Part shown: positions 47,975 through 60,742 of the stretch, one piece after another | Numbering within the stretch: the first letter of the stretch is position 1 | Layout of the letters: each line of letters opens with the position of its first letter | Assembly: GCA_035222895.1 (NCBI GenBank) | Contig: JAVYIG010000089.1 | Location: 434,001 to 498,000 of the forward strand | Reading direction: 5' to 3' | DNA: 64,000 nt | Origin: Strongylocentrotus droebachiensis | Taxonomy: Eukaryota > Echinodermata > Echinoidea > Camarodonta > Strongylocentrotidae | Translations under genes and position numbers: made by a program | The notes under the pieces: model-generated | Database searches by the model: none | What the model saw: only the letters and a program-made list of their open reading frames with translations | What the model was told of the DNA's origin: nothing

Positions 47975-50340
47975 GGGACTACTCGGAATTTTAAATGAAA
48001 CCAGAAAGAGAAGAATAAGGGAATCACACGGAGACAGAGGAAGAGGGTGGAGACTTGACAGTAATTCCCGTTTACAGACCTACTACAATTTGCTGACGTA
48101 GGAATACATTACAGTCTGGCATTCAAAACGCTCTGTACTTGACATCTAATTACAACTTGCAACTCCATCCCCGCCTCCGATTAATTAAAAAAATGGCAAT
48201 GCGTGTACATTAAAACGATGCAATTCACGAATACACAGATATATGTGTATAATACAGTTTAGATATTTAGTTGTATACACAAACACATTTAATATCCAAC
48301 CATTTTCAACATCGGTTTGTAAGAATTTTCCACATTTTTCGAGTTTTTAATCATTTAATAGCCCTACCAAGATCCGCGTAAAAAAAGTAGTTCTGGTTCA
48401 ACGTTATCATCCCTTTTCTAATTATGATAATACCAGACCTTTTATATGACGTGGCTTTCAATAAGGCTTCCTGTACATTAACAGTGCATAAAAGAGTACG
48501 CACCATCTGTCAATGTTTATGTTCCTACGCCTCAATATGAATTATATTAACACCCCCCCCCCCGTGATTAAAACGCCCAATCGCTTACACCACATTAATG
48601 TTAACAGAATAGTTTCAAAATCAAAATAATAAAATGGAGTATAACGTATAATCCTCACTTTTCTTTAATCATGTTCAGTCTCGCCGCTATTCATGTTGTT
48701 GTTGTTGTTGTGTTGACAAAATGTAACCTACTTTGTAGCTCTCGCTAAGAAGACTTTTCTTAAATAAAATGTAGTAGAAGTATATTTTTTTAAACAAATC
48801 TTGCTGGGAATCGTTCTCGTTTTTCAAGATTTTAATTTCGAGTTTTATATCTGTTCAGAGCAAGAAAGGCATTAAATGTGTGCCAAAGTATATACGTTTT
48901 TCTAGCTCCATATCTGTTTTTTAATCAATCTTTCATTCATAATGAATTAAATTGCTCCTCTTTTTCCAATCTTTCAAATACCTCATTGATTCTTTTCACT
49001 ACCAAACTCGCAAAGAACTCGCATACGAAACAGACTTTTTTTCTTTGATTGTTTGAACCCCACATTTCAACGATTTACTATCATGGGATGCGCCCTCAGT
49101 TTTCGTTTGTGCGTGCGTGTGTGTGTGCGTGTGTGTATATGTGTGAGTGTTTCATTTTGTTTTGTTTCTTAATCACCTGCTAGTTTGCTAGGTGTGGTTA
49201 TTCTAGTTCCATCATGTTAATCATATCTAATTGTAACAAAGAACTAAGTCCATGAATAGAGATCAATTTTGACTATTTAGAAATTATTACATTCAAATTT
49301 AGTTTATTTCCACATGTGGTTCATTAAAAAACAATTACCACAATATTTCAACCGCGATGGAATAAGTGCTGAACAAAACAGAAATAACACCGGAATATGA
49401 CCGGAATCACCTAGTCTAAATGCATTCACTCCAAATTCCTTCTAAGATACTTGAAAACCTATCCTATTTCAACTATTTCGGTTATTCTTTTCATTTGCAA
49501 CGTGTACTTTTCTCACCTGTTTGTATTAATGTATCACTAGGCGATTTCAGTATACATGGGAATTGATATGTAAAAATAATAAAAAATGTTGTTATCATTG
49601 TTATAATCATAATTATTATCATTATTATTACTATTATTATCATTATTGTTCATCATTATTATTAGCATTATTATTAACATTATTATTATTATTACAATTG
49701 TTATTACTATTGTTATAATTATTGATATGATTATAGTTATTATTTCATTGTTTTCTCATTTTTGGGTAGGTGTATATTACCAATGATATTATTATTTGAA
49801 GAAGAATTTATTTCGAAATACCAAAGAAAGTTTCTGCAACCCACAGATCCTTGATTTTCACTTTCGTTTTAGCTCTTTCAGCTTCCTCTTTTTGTTTTTT
49901 CTTTTTTTATTACAAAAAGGCAAACGACCCTCTAAAACAATTTCTGTTAATTTATTTTAATGATGACTTAGAGAAACGTGTGTGTGTGTGTGTGTGTGTA
50001 CACAAACTTTCCTGACCTTTACGTTTCAATTAGTTCCGCCCTGTTCTTTTTCCCCTGTCTGGTGGCAGTATGATTACATTCGTATGAGGTATTAGCTACT
50101 GCGCAGTCGATATTTACAGTTCTGCACAGCATGAATAGTTTAAACACGTCGTGCACACGATGATATTATGTACTTTTTTGTAATATATTGCATGAACAGC
50201 TTGTTTTCTTTGTCAACGGGGGTTCATAGCCCTTTCGGGTCTTGTGTCTGATTGAAAAAAGAAGATTATCTTTAGTGACCTTAATGTACTTTATTCACGC
50301 TGTATTCACATTTTGGCTAATGATTCCTAGTCCTCAAATC
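47975..50340. other. Upstream region of gene D
   Basis: AT-rich DNA with ATT repeats (49600-49745), a GT run (49979-49999), a poly-C run (48551-48562) and no exon signals. The whole stretch is shared with the right arm. Confidence 0.5.
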
Positions 50341-50341
50341 G

Positions 50342-50349
50342 TATAAATA
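50342..50349 (+). promoter_or_regulatory. TATA box of gene D
   Basis: TATAAATA in CGTATAAATAGACG, conserved in the right arm. Confidence 0.72.
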
Positions 50350-50373
50350 GACGAAGGTATGAGTCGATCGAAC

Positions 50374-50422
50374 CATTCCTGACTTCGTTGCAGAACATTT
50401 CGTCATCTTCTCTCTTCACTTG
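50374..50422 (+). other. Gene D untranslated first exon
   Basis: Ends CTTCACTTG at donor GTGAGT (50423). The intron of about 920 bases ends at acceptor TTTGCTAG (51341). The 5' end is inferred from the TATA box. Confidence 0.6.
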
Positions 50423-51367
50423 GTGAGTATACTATATTCTACATACTTGGTCGGCTTCAAACTTAATCAACTCCAGAAAATGAGGTTTTACAGTTTGCTC
50501 CACTGTTGGAGAGTGATAACAAACCTTACACAAAAGACTTTTGTTAATAAAACCATATAACAACGAGGCTCTCAAATATGACTAATATTTTCTCGTAATT
50601 CGAGAGATATCCCCGACTCTAGCTAAACGTGCAGCATCGTTTTCCTGTAAGAAAGTATTTTGCAATTAGGTGTCGAATCACAAAATATATTCTGTTCGAA
50701 ATTTAAAAAAATACAAAGACGTATGAATCTTTCATGACAGCATAACTTGTACAACACTTTGCTCTTACCTTTGGCAAACCATGAAATAGTTTGTTATGAT
50801 GCTGTAATCTCTTGTTACGAAATTTTACGTGTGATGGTGGTCTGGCAACTTTCTCGTCGCTGTGAATATAACGGGAAAAATGGTTGAACATGCAAGTTTG
50901 ATGAATGTGTAGGTCTGAAGAAAACGAAGAAGCATATTAAACAAACAACTCATACATTCTCTTTTGAAATGCAATTAATGTTTCGCAAAATAAATGATAC
51001 ATTGATGTCTTTGATTGATTTCTTGTCACAACTGTTTATAATAATTGTTCTGTTGGAAATGAAAATAAAACTGAAACTGAAAAACTGAAAAACAAAGTCA
51101 CGCCGACGAGACCGACGAAAGACCCAAAATAGACTGATCATAAAATTACTTTACATCGAATGGCGAGAATTGATGAGTTTGGAAACGGTTTGGGCTCCAT
51201 TTGACGGTGTGACTGAGGTATAAATCTTTCATTATAATGGAAAGGTAGACAATTTTTAGGCGAATAATTTTAGTAGAAACATGATTTTAGTAAATATCGT
51301 GACTGTGCTTTGATTTTTTTTAAATTTCTTTGCTTTGCTAGTAACCAGCAACTAAAACCCAATCACA

Positions 51368-53153
51368 ATGGCCAGGGCTCTGTTCTTCGTTCTTGCCGCC
51401 ATCCTCATCGTGGCCACCCTCGCCGAGGAGCTCGAGGAGTATGAGAACACCATGGAAGACTTCTTCATGGCTGAGAAGAGGGGAAAGAACATGAAGAAGT
51501 ACAAGTGTAAGTAATAAAATATTTCCCAGCAAACATTGGAATGGAATGGCAAGAAAAACAGGACAAAGTAACTCTTGCATAAAAAGATGCGTTCAAACTC
51601 AACTGAGTAAATAAAAAACACGAGTCCCGAATACTTTATGATTTATGGAAAAAATCAAGCTGTGTTTAATTTGCTGATTACATTTATTTGCAACATTTTG
51701 ACACAAAAGGGTCAGGATGAATAAATGGGACCTTGCTACCCAGTTCCCTGGGATAGCCGCACATATACTTAAATAAATATAAAATTTGTTTACATCCTAC
51801 AGGTTTCGAACCCGGGACCCCCTGGTTACGGGGCCACTGTTCCTGCTCTTTTATTGAGCCATCTCGCTTTCTCAATACCATTGAATTATTAAGATTTCTA
51901 TTAAAAAGTACAGTTTTCTATTTTTGACTTATATGTGATACATTTATTCCACCTTTGCCCCTTCCGTTACAGCTTGCGACGCATTCGGTCAATCGTGTTA
52001 CTGCAGCAGGAGGACCTCCAAAGTCGTGTTCTGCAGTGGTGAGTTCAGATTAGGCCAGATAAAGATAATTAGTAGTTTTTCATCCCCTCCTTCCAACTTT
52101 TTGTTGTTGCCCACTTCAATTGTCTTTTTATTTGATATTTCATTCAGAAATTACAATACGAATAAATTAGAGGACGTGTAGATAGTTATATAGCTCAAAT
52201 GATAACACGATTGAAAATTTCTCCCAGGGACATGTACAAATTCGTGTCTGAAAATTGACTTCTTCTGAAGAAGAGAAAATTTCAAATTCAGAATATTTTC
52301 GAGAAAAAAAAACAGGACCAGAAACCAGGAATCAAGTTTACCTTGCCTTAATTTTGGTTAAAATTTTAGTTATGAACTTATATTAAAATTTGAGGTTATC
52401 TTCAATTATTAATTAAACATTAAAGTGATTAAGAGGACCTTCTAAAAGACGATAAATGGATCTAGTACTAAGCAACCCTTGTCAATTTTTTTGTTAGACA
52501 CTGACTTAAAGAAATGGAGTGTTTTTTAGTTAGCCAATGGTAGGAACGTTACGTTTCCCGAAATGCATATTGTTTCATTTTTAATTGTAAAATTCTCCTC
52601 AACTGATTTATAATATAAACATGTCGCATACCGTAAATATGTTTGTATCTTTTGCCATTTATTTTAATTATATTCTTTTAATTTGTTTTGACCAAAATGC
52701 TGCATTTTTAACTTGGCTCAGGGGCTGGCACTAAACATGCATCGATTTTTTTTAAAGCATGCTCCTCTATTCCAATGTATTCAGTTAGGTCACTAATTAT
52801 TATTTGTATTATTTTTCTTCATATTTCAATTTTGTCTTCCTTTTGTTTTTGCTTTGTGTTGTGTTGATTAATGGATCAATATAGGCCTATATATATCATG
52901 TGCATTCCAACAATTACACGGAACAAATAAATGTATAAAATTGAATTAAAAGAATATGCATGATTGCGATGCATCTCTGAATATACAATCACAAACACCC
53001 TTTGATGGATTAATTTTAAAATCACACTTTGGAAATGAAACGATTTTAGTTTTTGCAATATAAAACGTATTCATTAATGCTGTATCTTTTAATGCTGGAA
53101 ACCTGTCTTCAACCTTTTTTTCTTCAGGTGCTGGAAACGGTGATAGCATGTAA
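51368..53153 (+). CDS. Secreted 4-cysteine peptide precursor (gene D)
   Basis: Coding exons are 51368-51506, 51973-52038 (66 nt) and 53128-53153. All introns are GT-AG and phase 1 (GTAAGT...TTACAG; GTGAGT...TCTTCAG). The predicted precursor is 76 residues: signal peptide (1-19), acidic propiece with eight Glu/Asp (EELEEYENTMED), KR at 37-38, then a basic lead GKNMKKYK. Cysteines are at 48, 55, 57 and 67, with QSCYCSRRTSKVVFC, and a tail GAGNGDSM. The mature peptide of 38 residues has a charge near +5. The 66-nt cysteine exon has the same length and phase in B, C and D'. The start is the first ATG after the acceptor, in context CACAATGG. AATAAA follows at 53266. Design and charge fit an antimicrobial or signalling peptide; I know no named family with this spacing. 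Confidence 0.88.
51800..51878 (-). repeat. tRNA-derived SINE remnant in gene D intron
   Basis: Minus-strand box B GGTTCGAAACC (51802-51812) and a box A region GAGATGGCTCAATAAAAGAGC. The orthologous insertion in D' (58940 onward) is longer, so it predates the inverted duplication and was later shortened here, or extended there. Confidence 0.7.
52039..53127 (+). other. Gene D last intron
   Basis: About 1.09 kb of AT-rich sequence from donor GTGAGT to acceptor TTTTTTTCTTCAG. Conserved in the right arm with indels. No other feature was seen. Confidence 0.6.
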
Positions 53154-53188
53154 ACACACTATTCGAAACACTGGATATTGAATGAATC

Positions 53189-53242
53189 CCGAACCAACTC
53201 CGAACTGACTACGAATCGCCTCCGAACTGACTCCGAATCGTC
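53189..53242 (+). repeat. Short tandem repeat in gene D 3' UTR
   Basis: Units of the type CCGAACTGACT / CCGAATCG repeat about five times just after the stop, also present in D' (57537-57595 on the other strand). Confidence 0.7.
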
Positions 53243-53265
53243 CCACTCATTTGTAATGATCAGCA

Positions 53266-53271
53266 AATAAA
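53266..53271 (+). terminator. Polyadenylation signal of gene D
   Basis: AATAAA 113 bases after the stop codon, conserved in D' (57418-57423). Confidence 0.75.
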
Positions 53272-53351
53272 CAAAAGCATAAGGAAATTCTTATTTTCTC
53301 GTCTACCTTTTTCCTTTTTCTTTGCATTTCATCTACGTTCAATAACTAGGT

Positions 53352-53790
53352 TCGGTGGAAGAAGAAAGAGAACATAGAAAGAGAAAGAGATACATAGTAC
53401 AAGAAAGAGGAGTGAGAAAAAGAAAGACATAGACTGGGGAGAGTGAAAGAGGGGACAGAAGGAGAAAGGATTGAAATCAGATATTTGCATACATACAAGA
53501 GAAGAACTGCGAAGTCAATGATAGACAGATACCAAATAGAGACGTAAATATATAGATATTGTAGAAATAGATATGTGTGAACAGAAAAGGAGAGAGAGGG
53601 AGAGGGAGAGAGAGAGGGGAGAGGGTGAGAGAAAGTGAGAGAAAGATAGCGAATTGGAGAGAGGGGAGGGATAGAGAGAGGGAGAGAGGGGAGACCGAAG
53701 ATGACAGAAGGGGAGAGAGGGAAAGAGAGAGAGGGGGGGGGGGGAGAGAGAGAGAGAGAGAGAGAGAGATGGGGGGGGGGGGAGACAATG
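53352..53790. repeat. GA tract at inner end of left arm
   Basis: GA repeats with poly-G segments. The right-arm counterpart is the CT tract at 56975-57320. Confidence 0.93.
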
Positions 53791-53859
53791 GAGATTCGAT
53801 AGATGTTGTTGGATATACATGCAGGCGGCGAAGAATGGCAAGTGGAAGATTTTAATTCA

Positions 53860-55170
53860 AACTATGCATATAGTCAGTCTAAGCTTTTGTGTTACTCGTA
53901 TCAAATTTTCTTTCATCGGTTAAATCGGCACCCCAATGTTAATCCTAATGCTACCTTAACTTTTAATCATAAGCCCTAAATGAGAATTTGTTCGTATTGC
54001 TCATTATCTTTAAATCTACTATCAAAATTTGTTTACCTTCAGTCTTCATAATTTCTTCGCGTACGCCCGTAGTTACAAAACTCGATAATTTTGTCAGTAC
54101 TTTTACAAACACGCACCCACACACACGCACACATGAGTACATTGAATCCTACTCATAAATGGCTATGCGCAGTGGCAATGATATTGATAACTGACACCTA
54201 TCCACTGAAATGCCTATAGGAACGCAAATTAAATCTTAACCCATTTACACAACAGAAACCATATAAAGCAGCCCGCCCTATTAAAAAGTGTACCTTTTAA
54301 TTCCCGTCTCCCTGATGACAGTATTCTATCTCTGCCAATCTAATGCAGCAGAGATAACAACTAATAACCCTTTCGAGAACTTATTAATACATTTTCTCTG
54401 TTATCCCTTATACAGAGCGATCCTCTTTTTTGCTCCACTATCCTTATGATATCATCCAATTCACCACATTTTTGATTTGATTTGATATATTGGTTTATGC
54501 ACATTTTTCTTTTTTTCATCATACATTTTTATGAACATAATATGGTTTGATACAATATTTTAAGTGTATATAATTTGTATACAGATAATAAACGAAATTA
54601 AACAAATATATTGAAAGCATAATTAACATACAGTGGATGCAGGAGAGCTACAGAAATAAGCAAAGTAGCTTGACGTGCCCGCAGCCTTCAACTTAGATAC
54701 AACAATACAAAAAAAAAGAAAAAAGAGTGACTTGCAGAGAAGAAAAGGAAAGAGGAGAGAAGAAGCGTTGGTAATAATGAAATAAATATAATACATCTGC
54801 TGATTGAATGCATTTCATCTTGCTTTACCTCCTAAAATACTTCAAATATACTCATTCATGTTTTAAATATTACTGTATTATTATTGTGAGTATAAAGATT
54901 TAACAATGAAACTCAGACATCTTTTATCAAACCATAATTCAGGATTCATCAATTTAGCCAGAAACAGCAAGTACACATTTTGTGATTGCCGTGGAACTTT
55001 CCCCACCTAGAAAGATCTTTAAAGAGAACATAACGAACATCGCATTTATCATATTAAAAATCACAGAATTGGCGATTAAAATCGCCAATGATTTTGGAAA
55101 GATCAACATTCAACAAAGGAGACCAACAGTATATATCAAACAGACAGGGTAATTAAGTCCAACTTGTTTA
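53860..55170. other. Spacer between the arms, left part
   Basis: AT-rich DNA with an oligo-ATTTG run near 54472-54490 that resembles a reversed retroposon tail. No gene was seen. Confidence 0.4.
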
Positions 55171-55171
55171 A

Positions 55172-55342
55172 AGCCCCACTGTCCTACTTGTAGCTACTTG
55201 CTCCCTCTATATAGAAAACTTCCCCAATCAGTGCCTGTTCGTCCCCCATGATCTTATGTTAGTTGAGAGCTGCACTAATGGGATAGCCACCTGTCAGTGA
55301 CCTCGCTGTGTGGTCTAATCCCTTCTGGCCCAGTAGTGTTGA
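55172..55342 (+). repeat. Dispersed repeat, copy 2
   Basis: Counterpart of 38778-38980, shorter by several indels. Confidence 0.75.
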
Positions 55343-55699
55343 CGGTCTTTAACACCTTTTAACATCTTTAGTAACCATTAACAAATAAGAATAAAGTCTA
55401 TTCCATCTGAGTCTAGTCTGTTGATCGAAATACATATTCAAAAGCAGCTTGTAGAGCATACGACAGATCCCTTTATGTAGCATTATTTCAAATAGTTTTG
55501 AAACCGCCCCCGCATACAACCATTTTCAATCGTAGGTTGATGGATAAGGCCTATGCAAAAATCGAATATACGATCACCTCATAATTACTCATGGTTTCGA
55601 AAATGAATCAATGTTGATCAAGTAACTAAATGCTAGAAGGACATATGTGATTTCAGATGTATGGTAGCATTATGGTTTCATTTAGGGTTTCGGATTTAT

Positions 55700-56903
55700 A
55701 GTAAAGCCCCTATCACATCAAACTAGTTCTCACAACGTCCTGGAAAATAGTGAAACAGGTTGTGGTCGGGGTAGAATGTGTAAATACCGCTATAACACGG
55801 TCCTAGTTCGTTCATAAACACTCCTCAATACGGCCATCTCGTCTGTACCCAATCCAAAGTCAGTTCATATCAAGTTCAAATCGGGTAAATTTGCCATTTT
55901 CAGGCAGTCCAAACAAGTCCGTAGTCAGTTTAAAACCGTTATTAACTAGTTGTACCTCGTTCCCAATACGAACAAACCCATTCTAACTAGTTCAGAGACG
56001 GTTCAGCTCATCCTTATCTCGTTCTTAGTGCGTCCGAACGCGCAACTCGAGCGTGTGCAATCACGTCCTGGCTCAAGGCTTATAGAACCCCAGCGCGTTC
56101 TTGCCATTCCTTATTCCTGTTCAACTTCAACGACTCAAGACATTCAAGTGAAGCCCCCATCACACCAAACTAAATATCACTAAGTTCTGTAAAATGTTGC
56201 CAAACGAGCTCAAATTGTGTGTGGATGGAGTGAACGTAGTAGCATCTGTATACAATCTGTTTAAGAACTTTATGGAAAGGCTCGGACTGTCTTGGACGGG
56301 AAGGATGCTCTAGAACTTTGAGATTGTTCAAAATTTTCCCGTCCTACAACTAGATTGAGTGACAACGTTCTTAAAACGAAATGGACGTACTACGAACGGA
56401 ATTGCCGTACTTCGGTCCTACGAGGAACGTGTTACAACGTGACGTGGTCGAGCATCAATTAGCAGTATTATAATTGAACGGAAATGAGGAATGGCAAGAA
56501 CGCGCTGGGTTTTTATAGCCATGATGCATATAGGGGCGCGTCCGAAAGCACTAAGAACGAAATGAGGACGAATTAAACTTTCCTGAACGGGTCGGTCGGG
56601 TTAAAAACTATTTAGAACAAGTTGCAAACTAGTTAGAATGGTTTGGACGTATTGGGAAAGAGGTAAAACTAGTTAAGAACTGGTTTAAACTGATTACAGA
56701 CGGGCTTGGACTGCCTGGAAATGGCCAATTCACCCGATATGAACTCGGTATGAACTGACTGTGGACGGTGTAAAGACGAAATGGACGTATTGGATCGTAT
56801 CATAGATATTATTTACATATTCTACCCCGACCATAACACATTTTTACGATTTTCTAGGACGGTTCTAGAACGTAGTGAGAACTAGTTTCGTGTGACGCAT
56901 AGC
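55700..56903. mobile_element. Long-inverted-repeat fold-back element
   Basis: Arms are about 55703-56135 and 56470-56895. The left end GCCCCTATCACATCAAACTA pairs with TAGTTTCGTGTGACG at the right; GGAATGGCAAGAACGCGCTG near the middle pairs with AGCGCGTTCTTGCCATTCC. Arms contain degenerate short repeats around AACTAGTT. A second left-end copy (GCCCCCATCACACCAAACTA) at about 56155 suggests a nested insertion. No transposase was found. Confidence 0.82.
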
Positions 56904-56974
56904 TGGCATCGAAATCTTCACTTGTCATCCTTTGCCGCCTCCATGTGTATCCAACAACATCTATCAAGTCTCCA

Positions 56975-57320
56975 TTGTCCCCCCTCCCCCTCTCTCTCTA
57001 TCTCCCCCCTCTCTCCAACTCGCTATATGGCTCTCCCTTCCTCTCACCCTCTCCCCTCTCTCTCCTTCTCCTCTGTCCAGCACTCTATATTTCTCTCACA
57101 CTCGCTCTTTCCCCCTCTCTCTCTCTCCAATCTCTCTCCATAGCATCTCTGTAAACAAATATCTATTCATACAATATCTATATGTTTTCGTCTCTACTCT
57201 GTATCTGTGCAAATATCTGACTTCAACCCTCTCTCCTTCTGTGCCCTCTCTCACTCTCCTCAGTCTATGTCTTTCTCTTTCTCACTCCTGTTCTTGTACT
57301 ATGTATCTCTTTCTCTTCCA
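56975..57320. repeat. CT tract at inner end of right arm
   Basis: CT-rich, less regular than its counterpart at 53352-53790. Open frames here are low-complexity repeat translations. Confidence 0.9.
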
Positions 57321-57417
57321 ATGTTCTCCCTCTTCATCGACCGAACATAGTTATTAAACGTAGATGAAATGCGAAGAAAAAGGTAGACGATAAAATAATA
57401 ATTTCTTTATGCTTTTG

Positions 57418-57423
57418 TTTATT
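57418..57423 (-). terminator. Polyadenylation signal of gene D'
   Basis: Minus-strand AATAAA, matching the signal of gene D. Confidence 0.72.
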
Positions 57424-57632
57424 TGCTGATCATTACAAATGAGTTGGACGGAAATACATGTAATACAGCTCGGCCATTCTATAAACATATATTCCCCATT
57501 TTGAATTGTTGCTTTCTTTCCGTCTTTAAGCAGACGGTTCGGAGGCGATTCGGAGTCAGTTCGGAAGCGATTCGGAGTCAGTCAGGAGTTGGTTCGAGAT
57601 TCGTTCAATATCCAGTGTTTCGGATTGTGTAT

Positions 57633-59739
57633 TTACATGCTATCACCGTTTCCAGCACCTGAAGAAAATATTGAATACAGGGTTCCAGCATTAGAAGATA
57701 CAGCATTAATGAATTCGTTTTATATTTCAAAAAATTAAAATCGTTTAATTTCAAAAGTGTGATATTCTAATGATTGCATCACATGGTGTTTGTGATTGTA
57801 TCTTCAGAGATGGATCGCAATCATGTATTTTCTTTAAGAACTTGCTTTTTTTTATTTGTTTTTTCCAACTAAATGTAGGAACGCACATGATATATATCAA
57901 TGCATGTATCAACACTGAACAATGTAATAAATTCGCAAGAGAGACACAATTGAAATATGAAACAAATAGTAATAGTAATTGATTATTAGTGACCTAACTA
58001 TATACATTGGATTGGAGGGGCATGCTAAAATAAAAATCACTGCCTGTATGATGTTAGACCCTGAGCCGACTTAAAAATGCAGAATTCTGGTCAAAAAATT
58101 AAAAGAATATAATTAAAACAAATGGCAAAAAATACAAACATATTTACATTATACCACAAGTTGATTTTATAAGTAAGTTGAGGAGAACTTAACAATTAAA
58201 AGTTATACGATACGAAATATATTTTCGGGAAATGTTACGTTCCTATCATTTGCTAACTAAAAAAACACTCCATTACTTTAAGTCAGCCCAAACTACATTT
58301 ATCATTTAACAAGAAAATTGACAACGGTTTGGGTAGTAATAGATCCATTTATTATTTTTAAAGAAGGTCTTCTTAACAACAATGATGTTTAATTCATTTG
58401 TATACATACCCCTAAATTTAATATAAGTTCATAACTAAAATTTTGAAAATAAAAAAAGCAAGGTAAGCTGGATTTCTAGTTTCTTAATTTTTTTTTTTTT
58501 ATTTGAAATTTTCTCTTGCTTAGAAAATGCTATTGAGTTAATTTTGACACAACATTTGTACATGTCCCTCGGATGCTGATATCAATCATGTTATGATTTT
58601 TCCTATCTTACTATCTACATGCCCTCTCATTTATTTGTATGGTAATTTCTGAATGAAATATCAATTTAAAAGAGAATTGAAGTGGGCAACAAAAAAAAAA
58701 AGGGGGGGGGGAGTGGAGGATATGAAAAACTAAAAATTATCTTTATCTGGCCTAATGTGAACTCACCACTGCAGAACACGATCTTGGAGGTCCTCCTGCT
58801 GCAGAAACACGTTTGACCGAATGCGTCGCAAGCTGTAGCGGAAGGGGCAAGGGTGGAATAAATGTATCACATATAAGTCACAAATAGAAAATCATATTTT
58901 TGAATAGAAATCATGATAATTCAATGGTATTGAGAAAGTGAGATGGCTCAGTGGAAGAGCAGGACCAGTGGCTTCGTAACCGGGTGATCCCGGGTTTGAA
59001 ACCAAGTTAATGTGCCACTGCCCTTTGCTAAGGCTTTGGTCCTCATTACCAAGTATCTCGGAGGGGACATGAGCCGTTGGTCCCCTGGTTGCTTAGTATA
59101 GCAGTCAGGGTATTACAAGCATCATTAAAAAACATCAATCATAATGCTATAACCCGGAGATTTCTGTGCTACAACAACAGTCGCAGTTAATCTCTCATTG
59201 TTATTTTCGGATCGTTTTCACACTCTGTTGGATAAGCGCATGTCGAGGATTCGATCTAGTCAATTACACTTAAGTTAAGAAAAACAATTGATATTGCTTC
59301 TCTCTACCCAGACTAACAAATGTTATGTTTGTTAAAGTATGTATGCGGCTTTCCTAGGGGACTGGCTAGACTGCTCCCATCCCTTCATCATGACCCTTTT
59401 CTATCAAAATGTTGCAATTAAATCTAATCAAAAAATTAAACACAGTTTGATTTTCCAATCAATCAGAATCATGTATTCGGGACTTGTGTTTATTATTTCC
59501 TCAATTGAGTTTTGACGCAACTTTCTATGCAAAAGGTCCCCTGACCTGTTTTTCTTGCCATCCCCTTCCTATGTTTGCTGGGAAATATTTTATTACTTAC
59601 ACTTGTACTTCTTCATGTTCTGTCCCCTCTTCTCAGCCATGAAGTAGTCCTCCATGGTGTTCTCATACTCCTCGAGTTGCTCGGCGAGGGTGGCCACGAT
59701 GAGGATGGCGGCAAGAACGAAGAACAGAGCCCTGGCCAT
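57633..59739 (-). CDS. Secreted 4-cysteine peptide precursor (gene D')
   Basis: Coding exons on the minus strand: 59739-59601, 58832-58767 (66 nt) and 57658-57633, all GT-AG and phase 1. The predicted 76-residue precursor has the signal peptide identical to gene D, propiece EQLEEYENTMED, KR at 37-38, a basic lead GQNMKKYK, cysteines 48, 55, 57 and 67 (QTCFCSRRTSKIVFC) and the tail GAGNGDSM. It differs from D at six residues, all in the propiece and mature peptide. It converges on gene D across a spacer of about 3 kb plus inner flanks. Both copies have intact frames and splice sites, so both are likely functional. Function unknown, as for D. Confidence 0.87.
58833..59600 (-). other. Gene D' middle intron with longer SINE
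   Basis: The intron is 768 bases against 466 in gene D. It includes a tRNA-derived SINE on the + strand: box A TGGCTCAGTGG at 58944-58954, box B-like GGTTTGAAACC at 58993-59003, then a body to about 59400. Confidence 0.7.
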
Positions 59740-60669
59740 TGTGATTGGGTTTTAGTTGCTGGTTACTAGGAAAGCAAAGAAATAATTGATTCAAAACACA
59801 GTCACTATATTTACTGTAATTATGTTTCTGCTTAGATTATTCGCCTAAAATGTTCTACATTTCAATTATATTGAAAGATCATACCTTAGTCACACTGCCA
59901 AATGGAGCCCAAACCGTTTCCAAACTCACCAAATCTTGGCCGTTCGATGTAAATTAATGTTATGATCAGTCTATGTTGGGTCTTTCTTCGGTCTCGTCGG
60001 CGTGACTTTGCTATTCAGTTTTTCAATTTCAGTTTCAGTTAATTTTTTATTTCCAACAGAACAATTAGTATAAACAATTATGACCAGAAACCAATCACAT
60101 ACATAAATGTATAAGTTATTTTGCAAAACATAAATTGCATTCAAAAGAGAATGAATAAATCGGATGTAAGTTATGCATCTTCTTTTTCTTCAGACCTACA
60201 CATTCATCAAACTTGTTCCGTTATATTCACAGCGACGAGAAAGTTTCCAGACCACCACCACACTTAAAACATCGTAACAAGTGATAACAGCAACATAAAA
60301 AACTATTTCAAGGTTTGCCAAAGATGAAAGCAAAGTGTTGTACAAATTATGCTGTCGTAAAGATTCATAAATCTTTTGTATTTTTAAAAATTTAGTACAG
60401 AATATATTATGTGTTCGACATTAAATGGCAACATAATTTCTCACAGGAAAACGATGCTGCAAATTTAGCTAGAATCTGGGAAACTCTCTCGAATTACGAG
60501 AAAATATTAGTCGTATTCGAGAGCTTCATTGTAATATGGTTCTGTTAACTAAAGTCTTTTTCAAAATATTTGTTTTCACTCTCCAACAGTGGAGCAAACT
60601 GTAAAACTTCCTTTTCTGGAGTTGATTGAATTTGAAACCGACCAAGTGTTTAGAATACAGTATACTCAC

Positions 60670-60718
60670 CAAGTGAAGAGTGAAGATGATGGAATGTTCT
60701 GCAACGAAGTCAGGAATG
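60670..60718 (-). other. Gene D' untranslated first exon
   Basis: Ends CTTCACTTG at donor GTGAGT on the minus strand, as in gene D. Confidence 0.6.
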
Positions 60719-60742
60719 GTTTAGTCGACTCATACCTTCGTC

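Larger units (their letters stand above)
47779..53855 (+). repeat. Left arm of large inverted duplication
   Basis: About 6.1 kb that reappears in reverse orientation at 56910-63345. Matching landmarks are the GA tract at 47868-47970, GTAGGAACATAAACATTGAC-type sequence (48510), the promoter at 50342, all exons of gene D, a SINE at 51800, the GA tract at 53352-53790, and GATGTTGTTGGATA (53802). Introns and flanks differ by substitutions and indels; exons are nearly identical. Confidence 0.93.
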
